This document shows positions 33,101 to 41,328 of a DNA stretch of 43,435 nt, one piece after another (the first letter of the stretch is position 1; the number at the start of each line of letters is the position of its first letter). Source of the stretch: Planctomycetota bacterium (GTDB lineage Bacteria; Planctomycetota; Planctomycetia; Gemmatales; Gemmataceae). The notes under the pieces were generated by a model. The model saw nothing but the letters and a program-made list of their open reading frames with translations. It ran no database searches and was not told where the DNA came from. The DNA lies in NCBI GenBank assembly GCA_021781415.1, contig JAJXWW010000191.1, positions 1-43,435 on the forward strand. The letters are read 5' to 3'. Position numbers and translations under genes: made by a program.

Positions 33101-34613
33101 AGCCATTGGCCGATGTTACCTTCAAGCCGCCGATGGAGGCACCATTGCCTGGCGCTTTCGTCAACTTGGACAAGATCGGCTCGCCGGCCAATGTCGTCGC
33201 CGTCACCATCTCCGGCGAGAGCTTTTTCAATGCCGCTTTCTGTGCCGGAGTGGCCGGAGCGTCGATGCGCGTGTAGCAGGGCGAATCGAACTGGGCGGTC
33301 AACTCCCGGTAGTGTTCGCCGGGGTCTTTGCCGGTGACGGCCGTGATCTCGGCGGCGAGTAAGTCCATAATGGGACCGTCTTTGTCCGTTGTCCAGACCG
33401 AGCCATCGCGGCGGAGGAAGCTCGCGCCGGCGCTCTCTTCGCCGCCGAAACAGATGGAGCCATCGAAGAGACCGGGGGCGAACCATTTGAAACCGACGGG
33501 AACCTCACACAACTTCCGGCCCAGATCGGCGACGACGCGGTCGATGATGCCGCTGCTGACCAGTGTTTTGCCGACCGCCGCGCTCGTCGGCCAATGGGGG
33601 CGATGGGTCAACAGATAGCGAATGGCCACGGCGAGGAAGTGATTGGGATTCATCAAGCCCGCCGAGGGGGTGACGATGCCGTGGCGATCCGAGTCGGGAT
33701 CGTTGCCGAAAGCGACGCGGTAGCAATCTTTCAAACCGACGAGTTTTGCCATCGCATAAGGGCTAGAACAATCCATGCGAATCTTGCCGTCGTGATCCAC
33801 CGTCATAAAGGCGAAGCGCGGATCGACCGTCGAATTGACGACGGTTAAATCGAGACCGTAAATATCTTTTATGGGTTGCCAATAGTGAACGGCCGCGCCG
33901 CCGAGGGGATCGACGCCGAGTTTGATACCGGCGGCGCGGATGGCGTCCATATCGACGACATGGGCGAGATCCTGGACGTAGGGCAGCACGAAATCGTCGG
34001 CGTGGGTCGTACTCGCCTTGAGGGCGGATTCGTAGGGGATGCGTCGGACATCTTTGTTGCCGGCGCGGAGGAGGGCGTTGGCGCGGTTCTGTACCCAATC
34101 GGTGATGTCGGTATCGGCGGGTCCGCCGTTGGGAGGATTGTATTTGAACCCGCCGTCCTCCGGTGGATTGTGCGACGGCGTGATGACGATGCCGTCGCCG
34201 AGATGGTCCTGCCGTCCCTTGTTGTAGACGAGGATGGCGCGGGAGATGACCGGCGTGGGGGTGAAGCCATCGTCCCGTTGAATCACGGTTTCGACGCCGT
34301 TGGCGGCCAACACTTCCAACGCGGTGCGCTGCGCGGGAGCGGAGGCGGCGTGGGTGTCTTTGCCCACGAACAGCGGGCCGTCGATGCCTTTGCTCCGACG
34401 ATACTCGCAGAGAGCCTGCGCGATAGCGAGAATGTGGGATTCGGTGAATGTGCCGTCGAGCGGCGTGCCCCGATGGCCGCTCGTCCCAAAGCTCACCAAC
34501 TGCGTCGGATCGTCCGGGTTCGGACGACGTTCGTAGTAATCGCGTTCGAGGCGGCCCACATCGATCCAGAGCGAGGCGGGAGCGGGCTTGCCGGCCAGCG
34601 GGTTCGGGGTCAT
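32973..34613 (-). CDS. pgm: Phosphoglucomutase (alpha-D-glucose-1,6-bisphosphate dependent)
   Basis: The 546-residue enzyme interconverts glucose-1-phosphate and glucose-6-phosphate. Catalytic features are intact: [18 protein letters not shown] near the start, the phosphoserine loop [11 protein letters not shown], the metal-binding [11 protein letters not shown], the sugar-binding [11 protein letters not shown] and the C-terminal phosphate loop [10 protein letters not shown]. Length fits bacterial Pgm. The gene lies 19 bases downstream of the PP2C gene and has AGGAGA 7 bases before its ATG, so the two likely form an operon. Its final 128 bases form one copy of a 129-bp repeat flanking a toxin-antitoxin cassette. 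Confidence 0.97.
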   Translation of the reverse strand: MTPNPLAGKPAPASLWIDVGRLERDYYERRPNPDDPTQLVSFGTSGHRGTPLDGTFTESHILAIAQALCEYRRSKGIDGPLFVGKDTHAASAPAQRTALEVLAANGVETVIQRDDGFTPTPVISRAILVYNKGRQDHLGDGIVITPSHNPPEDGGFKYNPPNGGPADTDITDWVQNRANALLRAGNKDVRRIPYESALKASTTHADDFVLPYVQDLAHVVDMDAIRAAGIKLGVDPLGGAAVHYWQPIKDIYGLDLTVVNSTVDPRFAFMTVDHDGKIRMDCSSPYAMAKLVGLKDCYRVAFGNDPDSDRHGIVTPSAGLMNPNHFLAVAIRYLLTHRPHWPTSAAVGKTLVSSGIIDRVVADLGRKLCEVPVGFKWFAPGLFDGSICFGGEESAGASFLRRDGSVWTTDKDGPIMDLLAAEITAVTGKDPGEHYRELTAQFDSPCYTRIDAPATPAQKAALKKLSPEMVTATTLAGEPILSKLTKAPGNGASIGGLKVTSANGWFAARPSGTENIYKIYAESFKDEKHLQSIVAEAQEIVTRALS

Positions 34614-34632
34614 CGGGTTGTCTCCTGAAGTA

Positions 34633-35949
34633 TCAGGGCGTCTCGTCCCAGAAGGGGCGGAAGGCTTCTTCCTTGTTGCGATGCTTGTTTAAGGCTCGGG
34701 TCAAGGGCAAGAGAGCGCGGCAGTACTCGCGGAAAGCGTTGGGGAGATCGCCTTGTTGGACCAGCGTTTCGGCTGCGACGGTATGCTCCTCGTAGCTCTT
34801 CCAATCCGGCGTCCAATGCTTGTCCAGCTCGAATTGTTGCAGAGTCTTGACGGCACGGACTAGGTTCTCAAGCAGGTCGGGTTCGACTTTGCAGGAGGTA
34901 TGCCGATGGATGCGCGGCGCGGCAGGCTCTTCGTCGTCCTCAAGAGCAGCTTTTTGTCGTTCGCGGCGAATGTGTACGAATAAGCCGGCCAATCCGGCCA
35001 CGATGGCGGTGAAGGCGAAGGTGAAGGCAAGCCCCGCCGTCGCCGTCCAGCTGAGGTATTCGAGAACGATGGCAAACACGGCCAAAAGGATTCCGGCCGT
35101 CAAGGCAAAGGACCACCACGGTAAGCGAGGCAAGGCGATGCGGAGTCGCGGGCGAACCCCCGATGCGACGCCGTTGGCCTCGGTCGAAACGCCGCCGACC
35201 CGGACGATGACGACCGTGATGTTGTCCGGCCCGCCGCGCATGTTGGCCAAGTCGATGAGCAGACGGCACGCCTCGGCCGGAGGCAGCACGCTGGCAATGG
35301 CTCCCATCTCGTAGTCTTTGACCGGCCCGCTAAGCCCGTCGCTGCACAGAAGGAAGATGTCGCCGTTCTGCAGGGGATGAGGCCCCTCAATGTCTACCTG
35401 AACCAACGGTTCGGGACCGAGGCAGCGATGGATTACATTACTGGGAATGTCATGCACTTCGGAGGGGTCAATGCGTTTGATGCGCGCGTATTCCCAAACC
35501 CAGCTGTGATCGTAACTGAGTTGTTCGATGCGTCCGTTTCGAATGCGATAGGCGCGGCTATCCCCAACGTGGCCGATCCAGGCTCCCTCCGGACGAATGA
35601 GTAGAGCGGTGGTCGTGGTACCCATCCCTTCAAATTCGCGATTGGCCTTGCCGCAGGCGTGAATGCTGGCGTTCGCTTCGACGAACGCTTTCCGCAACGC
35701 CGACCGTGGACCTTGCTGAACGTATTTGTGGTAGGTGTGCGGGATGAGAGAGGCGGCCTGCTCGCTGGCTTTTTCACCGACCGCGTGCGCACCCATGCCG
35801 TCGGCGACGAGAAACAGATGGCCGCGTTGCTGCCATTGTTCGTCGTCGCGAGCAAGCTGGATGGCGTGGCTGTCCTGATTGTGACTGCGCCGAACACCCA
35901 CATCCGTCAGGCTCGCATGCTCGATCTGGTCGAAGCGTGTCACCCACAT
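34633..35949 (-). CDS. Membrane-associated PP2C-type protein phosphatase
   Basis: The 438-residue protein starts with a PP2C Ser/Thr phosphatase domain (residues about 8-255): [64 protein letters not shown] and [11 protein letters not shown] supply the metal-binding Asp residues. Two hydrophobic segments follow at about 275-330, then a cytoplasmic charged region of about 110 residues with helices ([36 protein letters not shown]). It probably reverses Ser/Thr phosphorylation at the inner membrane; planctomycetes carry many Hanks-type kinases but none is in this window. It is 19 bases upstream of pgm. Confidence 0.93.
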   Translation of the reverse strand: MWVTRFDQIEHASLTDVGVRRSHNQDSHAIQLARDDEQWQQRGHLFLVADGMGAHAVGEKASEQAASLIPHTYHKYVQQGPRSALRKAFVEANASIHACGKANREFEGMGTTTTALLIRPEGAWIGHVGDSRAYRIRNGRIEQLSYDHSWVWEYARIKRIDPSEVHDIPSNVIHRCLGPEPLVQVDIEGPHPLQNGDIFLLCSDGLSGPVKDYEMGAIASVLPPAEACRLLIDLANMRGGPDNITVVIVRVGGVSTEANGVASGVRPRLRIALPRLPWWSFALTAGILLAVFAIVLEYLSWTATAGLAFTFAFTAIVAGLAGLFVHIRRERQKAALEDDEEPAAPRIHRHTSCKVEPDLLENLVRAVKTLQQFELDKHWTPDWKSYEEHTVAAETLVQQGDLPNAFREYCRALLPLTRALNKHRNKEEAFRPFWDETP

Positions 35950-36075
35950 CCCCTCGGACGCCGAACGGTTCTTCTATCTTATTATGCTACACCACTCCCG
36001 AACGAGTGGCGAGTGCTGAATGCGATTCCGACAAACTGCGTGGGTCGGCCACCCGCTGCAAGGCGATCCGAGAAG

Positions 36076-36105
36076 CCCCTCTACCCTGTACTCTGGGGCA
36101 GAGGC
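36076..36105. repeat. Decayed copy of the CTCTCCCC palindrome
   Basis: CCCCTCTACCCTG pairs imperfectly with GGGGCAGAGGC around a short loop. It resembles the palindromes at 18786 and 18887 but is not accompanied by the rest of the element. It lies between the PP2C and ATP-grasp genes. Confidence 0.55.
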
Positions 36106-36164
36106 CATGATCGAGATTGGGCTAGACCATGCCGCCTCCGAGGCGTCGTTTATGATTTGGGGCT

Positions 36165-37295
36165 TTAGCGCCCGTTGAGCCAACGGTCGAGGTCGCCCGC
36201 GATCTGTTGCAACTTCTCTTCGCAAGCGGAAGGCGAGTCGGCGGAGGCGAAGACGGTCAAAATCGGTTTCCCGGACTCGATGCGCTCGCCGGCGGACGGA
36301 ATGTCGGCGAAGCCCGGCATCTCTTGCACCGGCTTGGGTACATCGAGTTCCGATTTCCACGGCCCCTCGTCCGGAAAGATGAGATCGTCGCGCGCAAACA
36401 GAATCGCTTTGCCGACGATTCGTCGCCTCGTCGACGCTGGCGGTGGAGGAGGTAAGCGACTGTGGGTATAGACATACGCATGATCGGCGAGCAGTGTCGA
36501 TCCCGTCGCATATTCGAGTACTTCGACCGAAGCGGTGTAGCGCGGGTTGACCTCGACGGAAAAAAAAACACCGTCGCGCAGAATGCCATCGATGCCGAAG
36601 ATGCCGGTCAGGGAACACTCGGAGGCGATCGCGCGTCCTAGTTCTTCCACCGACGGAGAGTGGATCGCCCCCGTGTCGAGAGGGCCGATGTTCCCGCAGT
36701 AGTGAAACGGTGAAGTGTGCAACCACGACTTGCCCACCAACTGTCGGGTCATTCCCAAGAACCGAGCCATCCGCCCGTCGCCGAGAAAGAGCAATGCCAG
36801 AGGTTCTCCTTCGATAAACTCTTGTAAGTAGTTCTCGCGGTTCGACGAATCTTCCGAGATGCCAAAGCGAATACCCGCGCCACTCGCTCCGCGTCGTGGT
36901 TTGTGTAGCCAGCGCCGATTGTGAGGAGGTTCCGCAAACAGTGCCGGAACGGGCAGATTCTTGGATTGCAAGATAGCTGCGACAAACGCCGGATCGCGGG
37001 CGCGGGAGAGAGAGGACGCGCCATTGCCCCAGAGGGTGCGATACCGCGCTCCTCGCTCCACCACGCTCGGCCAATTCTCCAACCCGCCCGCGTACATCCA
37101 CGAACCGGATTGGCCGCTTTCGAGGAAACGGAGAAAGCCTTCGGGATAGGGATCGTCGAGGCGAGCGACAGTACAGCGACGTTGCAAATCGAGATCGGCA
37201 AAGAGATCGACGCACCTCGGCTGCAACCCCGCGCGCAGAGCCGAGAATGCCGCCGCTCGGGCGCTTGCCCCGACAATCAGCAACGACTCGCTCAT
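36165..37295 (-). CDS. ATP-grasp enzyme (COG2232-like)
   Basis: The 376-residue protein looks like an ATP-grasp ligase. An N-terminal Rossmann-like half (MSESLLIVGASARAAAFSALRAG) is followed by WLHKPRRGASGAGIRFG, YLQEFIEGEPLALLFL and the metal-binding GIDGILRDGVFFSVEVNPRYTAS. The C-terminal part includes KAILFARDDLIFPD and GFADIPSAGERIESGKPILTVFA, as in biotin-carboxylase-like proteins. From memory, such ligases occur with tetrahydromethanopterin genes in methylotrophs and planctomycetes; no other C1 gene is visible here, so this is only a suggestion. It is 18 bases downstream of a secreted-protein gene. Confidence 0.8.
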   Translation of the reverse strand: MSESLLIVGASARAAAFSALRAGLQPRCVDLFADLDLQRRCTVARLDDPYPEGFLRFLESGQSGSWMYAGGLENWPSVVERGARYRTLWGNGASSLSRARDPAFVAAILQSKNLPVPALFAEPPHNRRWLHKPRRGASGAGIRFGISEDSSNRENYLQEFIEGEPLALLFLGDGRMARFLGMTRQLVGKSWLHTSPFHYCGNIGPLDTGAIHSPSVEELGRAIASECSLTGIFGIDGILRDGVFFSVEVNPRYTASVEVLEYATGSTLLADHAYVYTHSRLPPPPPASTRRRIVGKAILFARDDLIFPDEGPWKSELDVPKPVQEMPGFADIPSAGERIESGKPILTVFASADSPSACEEKLQQIAGDLDRWLNGR

Positions 37296-37313
37296 CGAGT
37301 ATCCGTGCCGAAA

Positions 37314-38153
37314 CTACTTCTTTTTCTTGTTCTTGCCGGGGTTTGTGGACGCAGCCGAGGAAGCGCTGTCCTTCACGATCATAATGGTGACGACTTGAAG
37401 CCGATGTTCGACCGATGCTTCCTCGGCCGGTTTGGGAGCTTCCTTCACTGCGTCTTTGTCCTTCCCTTTCTCCGTCGAAATGTCTTTGCTGGAAGATGAG
37501 GACGAAGTAGAAAGTGGTTTTGGCTTCTTATGGACGACGAGGGCGACCTGGAGGATTTGACCGGGCTTGATTGCGTCGATGGAGCTTTCGTAACCGGGTA
37601 AGTTTTTATCTTTGCCTTTGAGTTCGATCAGCTCTTCTTTGGTGTACTTCTTGATGTTGCCCTTGTCGTCGAACTGTTCCGGAAGATCCTTGACGCGAAC
37701 CTTGACTTTTTCATCGACCTGGAAATCGACCTTCTGCGTGGCGTTGACGACCTGGAACATATTGGCCTGCGTTCGCGCCATGTTGTTTTGGAACTGCATG
37801 ACGGCACCTTGTAGTTGTTGCATCGCGCGCATCGGATTGTGCCCGCGCCCCGGCGGTCGCATGGCCTGCGCCTGAAGCTGCATGATCCGATTGTACTCGC
37901 GCTGCAACGTCTGATTGGCTCGCCCCAGATTCTGGCCCGGTTTCAGCTGGATCTTTTGATACGACACGTTCACGGTGAACATGCGATCCGTGTCGGGGAC
38001 ACTGACCACAGTACCCGTGAACACGCCGGGCGACAACTTGTCGGCGTCCATCGTGCCAGATGCCGGTGGCGTCTTCTTCGGAGGTGCGGCGTCGGCACTG
38101 GCCAAAAATCCGATTGTCGACAGGAGGAAGCCGATTCCGAAGCAAATTCGCAT
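37314..38153 (-). CDS. Secreted Lys/Gln-rich protein of unknown function
   Basis: The 279-residue protein has a signal peptide (MRICFGIGFLLSTIGFLASADA-A). It contains a Gln/Met-rich helical stretch (NQTLQREYNRIMQLQAQAM, MRAMQQLQGAVMQFQNNMA) inserted into beta-rich segments (FTGTVVSVPDTDRMFTVNV, VDEKVKVRVKDLPEQFD), and a Ser/Lys/Glu-rich low-complexity region before a basic KNKKKK end. I do not recognise a family. The ATG at 38153 begins the signal peptide. It is upstream of the ATP-grasp gene and could share its transcript. Confidence 0.75.
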   Translation of the reverse strand: MRICFGIGFLLSTIGFLASADAAPPKKTPPASGTMDADKLSPGVFTGTVVSVPDTDRMFTVNVSYQKIQLKPGQNLGRANQTLQREYNRIMQLQAQAMRPPGRGHNPMRAMQQLQGAVMQFQNNMARTQANMFQVVNATQKVDFQVDEKVKVRVKDLPEQFDDKGNIKKYTKEELIELKGKDKNLPGYESSIDAIKPGQILQVALVVHKKPKPLSTSSSSSSKDISTEKGKDKDAVKEAPKPAEEASVEHRLQVVTIMIVKDSASSAASTNPGKNKKKK

Positions 38154-38461
38154 GGTCCATTCCTCTGAAGGTCCGTGGTTCGACGTGTCTCGCCCCACTC
38201 AATCCAGTCTACCATAATCCGAGAGATTAGACCCCGCCGGATGCAAAAAGTTCCGCTCTCGAAACGAAAATCGAAGGCTCCTTGCGCGTTCTGCCTTCTT
38301 TGAGACATAGGCGCTTGTTGGAAGGAGATCGACAGCCGACGCTGGCGAATGGAGTAGAATGAGGGACGGGGAAATCGCATCCGCTTGGGTCTGGATGCGC
38401 GAAGCTTCGGGATTGGCTCGTCATGCGGTGCATCCGAGGGATGCCGGAAGGTAACGAGGGA
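38154..38461. other. Divergent intergenic region, secreted protein and rsgA
   Basis: This 308-base gap lies between divergent genes. A TAGAAT hexamer at 38355-38360 could be the rsgA -10 box, but no -35 box was found at normal spacing. No RNA gene or repeat was recognised. Confidence 0.4.
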
Positions 38462-39634
38462 ATGGCGAAGAAAAAGAAAGTGCGCGTGGATCTGCGCAAG
38501 AATCGTTCCAAGCCGCCGCGGCCTCGACAGTGGACGCGCGGCTTTCAGGATCATGGCTTCACCGAGGAAGCCACGACGGGACAGGAGCGTGTGCGCGCCA
38601 AAGGCGATCTCTCGCGGAGGCGGACGATCCTCCAGGACGATACAGAGGACGCGCCCAGTAGCGGACAGGAACCGGCGGAGATGCCGGCCGTCGATAGGAC
38701 GGCGTGTCGTCCCGGCCGAGTTCTGCGCGTGCATGGACTGTTCAGCATCGTCCAGACCGATGACGGCCAACCCTACCGCTGTGTCATTCGCCGACTGTTG
38801 CGGACGTTGGCCACGCAGGAACGAAACATCGTCGCCACCGGCGACCGCGTGTGGATTCGCGTCGATCCACCCTCCGAACTCGCCCACGTCGAATCCGCTG
38901 CCGCCGAGGGATGGATCGAACGGATCGAACCGCGCCACGGCCTATTGACGCGCGCCTCGCGCGGCAAAGAACAAGTGATTGTCGCCAACGTCGATCAAGT
39001 CGTCTTTGTGCTGTCGCTAGTGGAACCGGAGCTGAAACCGCACTTGATCGATCGCTATCTCGCCAGCGCCGAGCAAGGCGGCATTCGGCCCATCCTCTGT
39101 CTCAACAAAGCGGATCGAATCGACCCCGTTCGCTATCAACCTCTATTGGGACTGTACAACCAACTCGGCGTGCCGGCACTGTTGACGAGTGCGACCACGG
39201 GACTGGGCATCGACCGTTTGCGCGAACGACTGAGCGGCCGCGAGACGGTTTTTTCCGGACAAAGCGGAGTTGGAAAGTCTTCGCTGCTCAACGCCATTCA
39301 GCCTGAGCTGGGATTGCGCGTCCGCGAAGTCAGCGAGGGGACGCAAAAGGGCCGTCATACCACGACGGCGGCGGAGTTGATTCGCCTCGACTTCGGCGGC
39401 TGGGTGGTCGATACGCCGGGAGTGCGCCAATTTCAATTGTGGGATCTGTTGCCGGAGGAAATCGAGGGCTTTTTCCCAGAGTTTCGCCCGTTCGTACCGC
39501 TGTGCGTCTATCCCGACTGCACGCACACGCACGAGGATCGCTGCGCCGTGAAGCGGGCCGTGGCTCGGCGGCAGATCGACTTTTCGCGTTACACCAGCTA
39601 CCTGGGCATGTTCGCCGGCGAAAGCGCGTCGTGA
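38462..39634 (+). CDS. rsgA: Ribosome small-subunit GTPase RsgA
   Basis: RsgA is a circularly permuted GTPase that checks late 30S assembly. The 390-residue protein has an OB fold (CRPGRVLRVHGLFSIVQTDDG), then G4 LNKADRID, G5 TSATTGLGIDRL, G1 GQSGVGKSSLLNAI, G2 KGRHTTT and G3 DTPGVRQF, and a zinc module CVYPDCTHTHEDRCAVKRAV. An N-terminal stretch of about 75 residues (MAKKKKVRVDLRKNRSK and onward) is very basic and longer than usual, probably rRNA-binding. The ATG at 38462 was chosen because it opens this basic region; two earlier in-frame ATGs are possible. Confidence 0.95.
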   Translation: MAKKKKVRVDLRKNRSKPPRPRQWTRGFQDHGFTEEATTGQERVRAKGDLSRRRTILQDDTEDAPSSGQEPAEMPAVDRTACRPGRVLRVHGLFSIVQTDDGQPYRCVIRRLLRTLATQERNIVATGDRVWIRVDPPSELAHVESAAAEGWIERIEPRHGLLTRASRGKEQVIVANVDQVVFVLSLVEPELKPHLIDRYLASAEQGGIRPILCLNKADRIDPVRYQPLLGLYNQLGVPALLTSATTGLGIDRLRERLSGRETVFSGQSGVGKSSLLNAIQPELGLRVREVSEGTQKGRHTTTAAELIRLDFGGWVVDTPGVRQFQLWDLLPEEIEGFFPEFRPFVPLCVYPDCTHTHEDRCAVKRAVARRQIDFSRYTSYLGMFAGESAS

Positions 39635-39703
39635 CCTCTCGTTTGCTCCGCCTATAATGTCCAACACGCTTTCCGAAATGCATCGCCCGTGGAGATCGCA
39701 ATC

Positions 39704-40252
39704 ATGCAACGCGTCGTTCGATTCTTGGCGCTACCGTTGATTCTCTGTGCGGCCGCGGGTGAGCCGGAGGTATCGGGACTGAAAACGGGTCAGCGTCCGG
39801 GACCGTATTCCTCGCTCGTCTCGGTGGGGAAGGAGCGCGGCCAATCGCACTGTTTCATCTGTGAGACGGCCGACCGCCCCGCCGTCATCGTCTTCGCGCG
39901 GAACCTGAGCGATCCTCTCGGCAAACTGGTGCGCGGACTGGATAAAGAAATGGCCGATCGCAAAGACGCGCAATTGCGAGCTTGGGTGACGTTTCTCAGC
40001 GACGACCAGACCGACTTCGATCCGAAAGTGGTGGATTGGAGCAAGAAACATTCGGTGCGCAACGTGCCGTTGTCGGTGTTCGAGGATGTGGTCGGGCCGC
40101 CGAGTTATCTCCTCCGCCGCGATGCCGACGTGACGGTCATGCTTTCCGTCAAGCAGAAAGTCGTCCGCAATTTCGCTTTCCGCGCCGGCGAGCTAAACGA
40201 CGAACACATCGCCGCCATCCTCAAAGCCGTGCCGGAAATCGCCAAGAAATGA
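39704..40252 (+). CDS. Secreted thioredoxin-like protein with CFIC motif
   Basis: The 182-residue protein has a signal peptide (MQRVVRFLALPLILCAAAG), then a thioredoxin-type fold: GQSHCFICETADRPAVIVFARN places a C50-x-x-C53 motif before a beta strand, and later VRNVPLSVFEDVVGPPSY contains the cis-Pro-like VPL. The motif is CFIC rather than CGPC, so redox potential may differ. It probably works outside the cytoplasm. The ATG at 39704 follows GGAG at 9 bases; a GTG at 39689 is in frame. It starts 69 bases after rsgA and converges on the cytochrome gene. Confidence 0.8.
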   Translation: MQRVVRFLALPLILCAAAGEPEVSGLKTGQRPGPYSSLVSVGKERGQSHCFICETADRPAVIVFARNLSDPLGKLVRGLDKEMADRKDAQLRAWVTFLSDDQTDFDPKVVDWSKKHSVRNVPLSVFEDVVGPPSYLLRRDADVTVMLSVKQKVVRNFAFRAGELNDEHIAAILKAVPEIAKK

Positions 40253-40367
40253 TCTTGGCACGACACAAGCATTGCCTTGGCTACCCCTCCGTGGAGATCG
40301 CGCGCTCTGGGTCCACTCTCTTCGTTTCCACGCGGCCGCTTGGGAACGAGGACCATCGACGACTGTT

Positions 40368-40397
40368 CTCGCTCCCACGCTCCTGCGTGAGAACGAG
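40368..40397. terminator. Imperfect hairpin between convergent genes
   Basis: CTCGCTCCCACGC (40368-40380) pairs with GCGTGAGAACGAG (40385-40397) with two mismatches around a TCCT loop. It lies between the thioredoxin-like gene (ends 40252) and the cytochrome gene (ends 40407). A part of it, GGGAACGAGG, recurs 26 bases earlier. It may be a terminator for both genes or a planctomycete intergenic palindrome; no T-run is present. Confidence 0.5.
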
Positions 40398-40406
40398 GTG
40401 AGCGAG

Positions 40407-41261
40407 TCATTTCTCGACGCTCAGAGAGCGGACGTACGCGACGAGCGCACGCGCCTGCGATTCGTCGATCTGCCCACCGCTCCCCGGCATAAGGGAACCC
40501 TTTCCGTTCCAGATTCCGGCGAACAACTGATCGTCGGATCGCCCCGACTGCCAGGTTGAGTCGGTAAGATTGGGAAGCGTGGGCATGGTAGAGCGCAACG
40601 CCAGCCCCGCGCCGTTGGCGTCGTGACAACACTGGCAACGCTGGCGATAGAGGTTCGCCGCCTGAGACAGATTGTTTTTGGAATCGTCCGCAGGCGGTGT
40701 CTTGCCCTGCGTTGACGGCTCGGTCGCACCCGTCGGGATGAGTGTGGGTTGTTGTGCTTCGTCGTCGGTTGGGCTATTTTGCGCCTGAGGCGGCAGCCCC
40801 GGATTGCCCAACGGAGTCGGCGGCGACTTCTGATCGCGCAGTTCGTTAATCGGTTGCGAGAAAATGGTACGTTTGGGCGAGGGCGACACCGGCGGCGTGG
40901 GCGGCGGTACGTCGTGCCACCGGTGCAAGAACTCGACCAGTTTGGCGTATTCTTTCCCCGTCAAGTTGGCGCGAACGCGCATGTGTTGTGCCACGTTCTT
41001 GAAATTAGCAAACGATCGTTCCGATAGCGGACGGTAGTTGTGACACTGGGCGCAATACATGGAATAAATCTCTCCGCCCGTAACCGAGTTCTCGAAGGTA
41101 TCGGCCTCGGCGACGCGCTTGGGAGAAGGACCGCGCAGGGGCGTTGGCCCGCTCGCGGCTTCCGAATAATCGGGGAAGGTGTTGTAGCAACCGAGGGCCG
41201 TCAGAGAGACGACTGTTAGAACTGCCGTCGCCGCGAGACGCCGTGGAGCAAGCCGAAACAT
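40407..41261 (-). CDS. Di-haem cytochrome c lipoprotein
   Basis: The 284-residue protein carries a lipoprotein signal (hydrophobic core, lipobox LTALGC25) and two haem c sites: C70-A-Q-C73-H74 and C209-Q-C-C212-H213. The two domains are joined by a Pro/Ser/Thr-rich linker at about 118-190. The second domain has MPTLPNLTDSTWQSG and GKGSLMPGSGGQIDE, where the Met is a probable axial ligand. It would carry electrons at the outer face of the cytoplasmic membrane. The ATG at 41261 follows GAGGAG; a longer in-frame start would spoil the signal. The porin gene lies 67 bases upstream on the same strand. Confidence 0.92.
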   Translation of the reverse strand: MFRLAPRRLAATAVLTVVSLTALGCYNTFPDYSEAASGPTPLRGPSPKRVAEADTFENSVTGGEIYSMYCAQCHNYRPLSERSFANFKNVAQHMRVRANLTGKEYAKLVEFLHRWHDVPPPTPPVSPSPKRTIFSQPINELRDQKSPPTPLGNPGLPPQAQNSPTDDEAQQPTLIPTGATEPSTQGKTPPADDSKNNLSQAANLYRQRCQCCHDANGAGLALRSTMPTLPNLTDSTWQSGRSDDQLFAGIWNGKGSLMPGSGGQIDESQARALVAYVRSLSVEK

Positions 41262-41328
41262 TATTCGATCTCCTCTTCCTTCAATCCTCATTCGTTGGAG
41301 GATAGACTCGAACCAACGAGCATCCGCG

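Noticed and set aside
32298..33362. A 354-codon plus-strand open frame across the toxin-antitoxin cassette
   Set aside because: It is antisense to the toxin, antitoxin and pgm, which all have family signatures. It stays open partly because it passes through both repeat copies.
35974..37215. A 413-codon minus-strand open frame overlapping the ATP-grasp gene
   Set aside because: Arg/Ser-rich shadow of the ATP-grasp frame; no domain.
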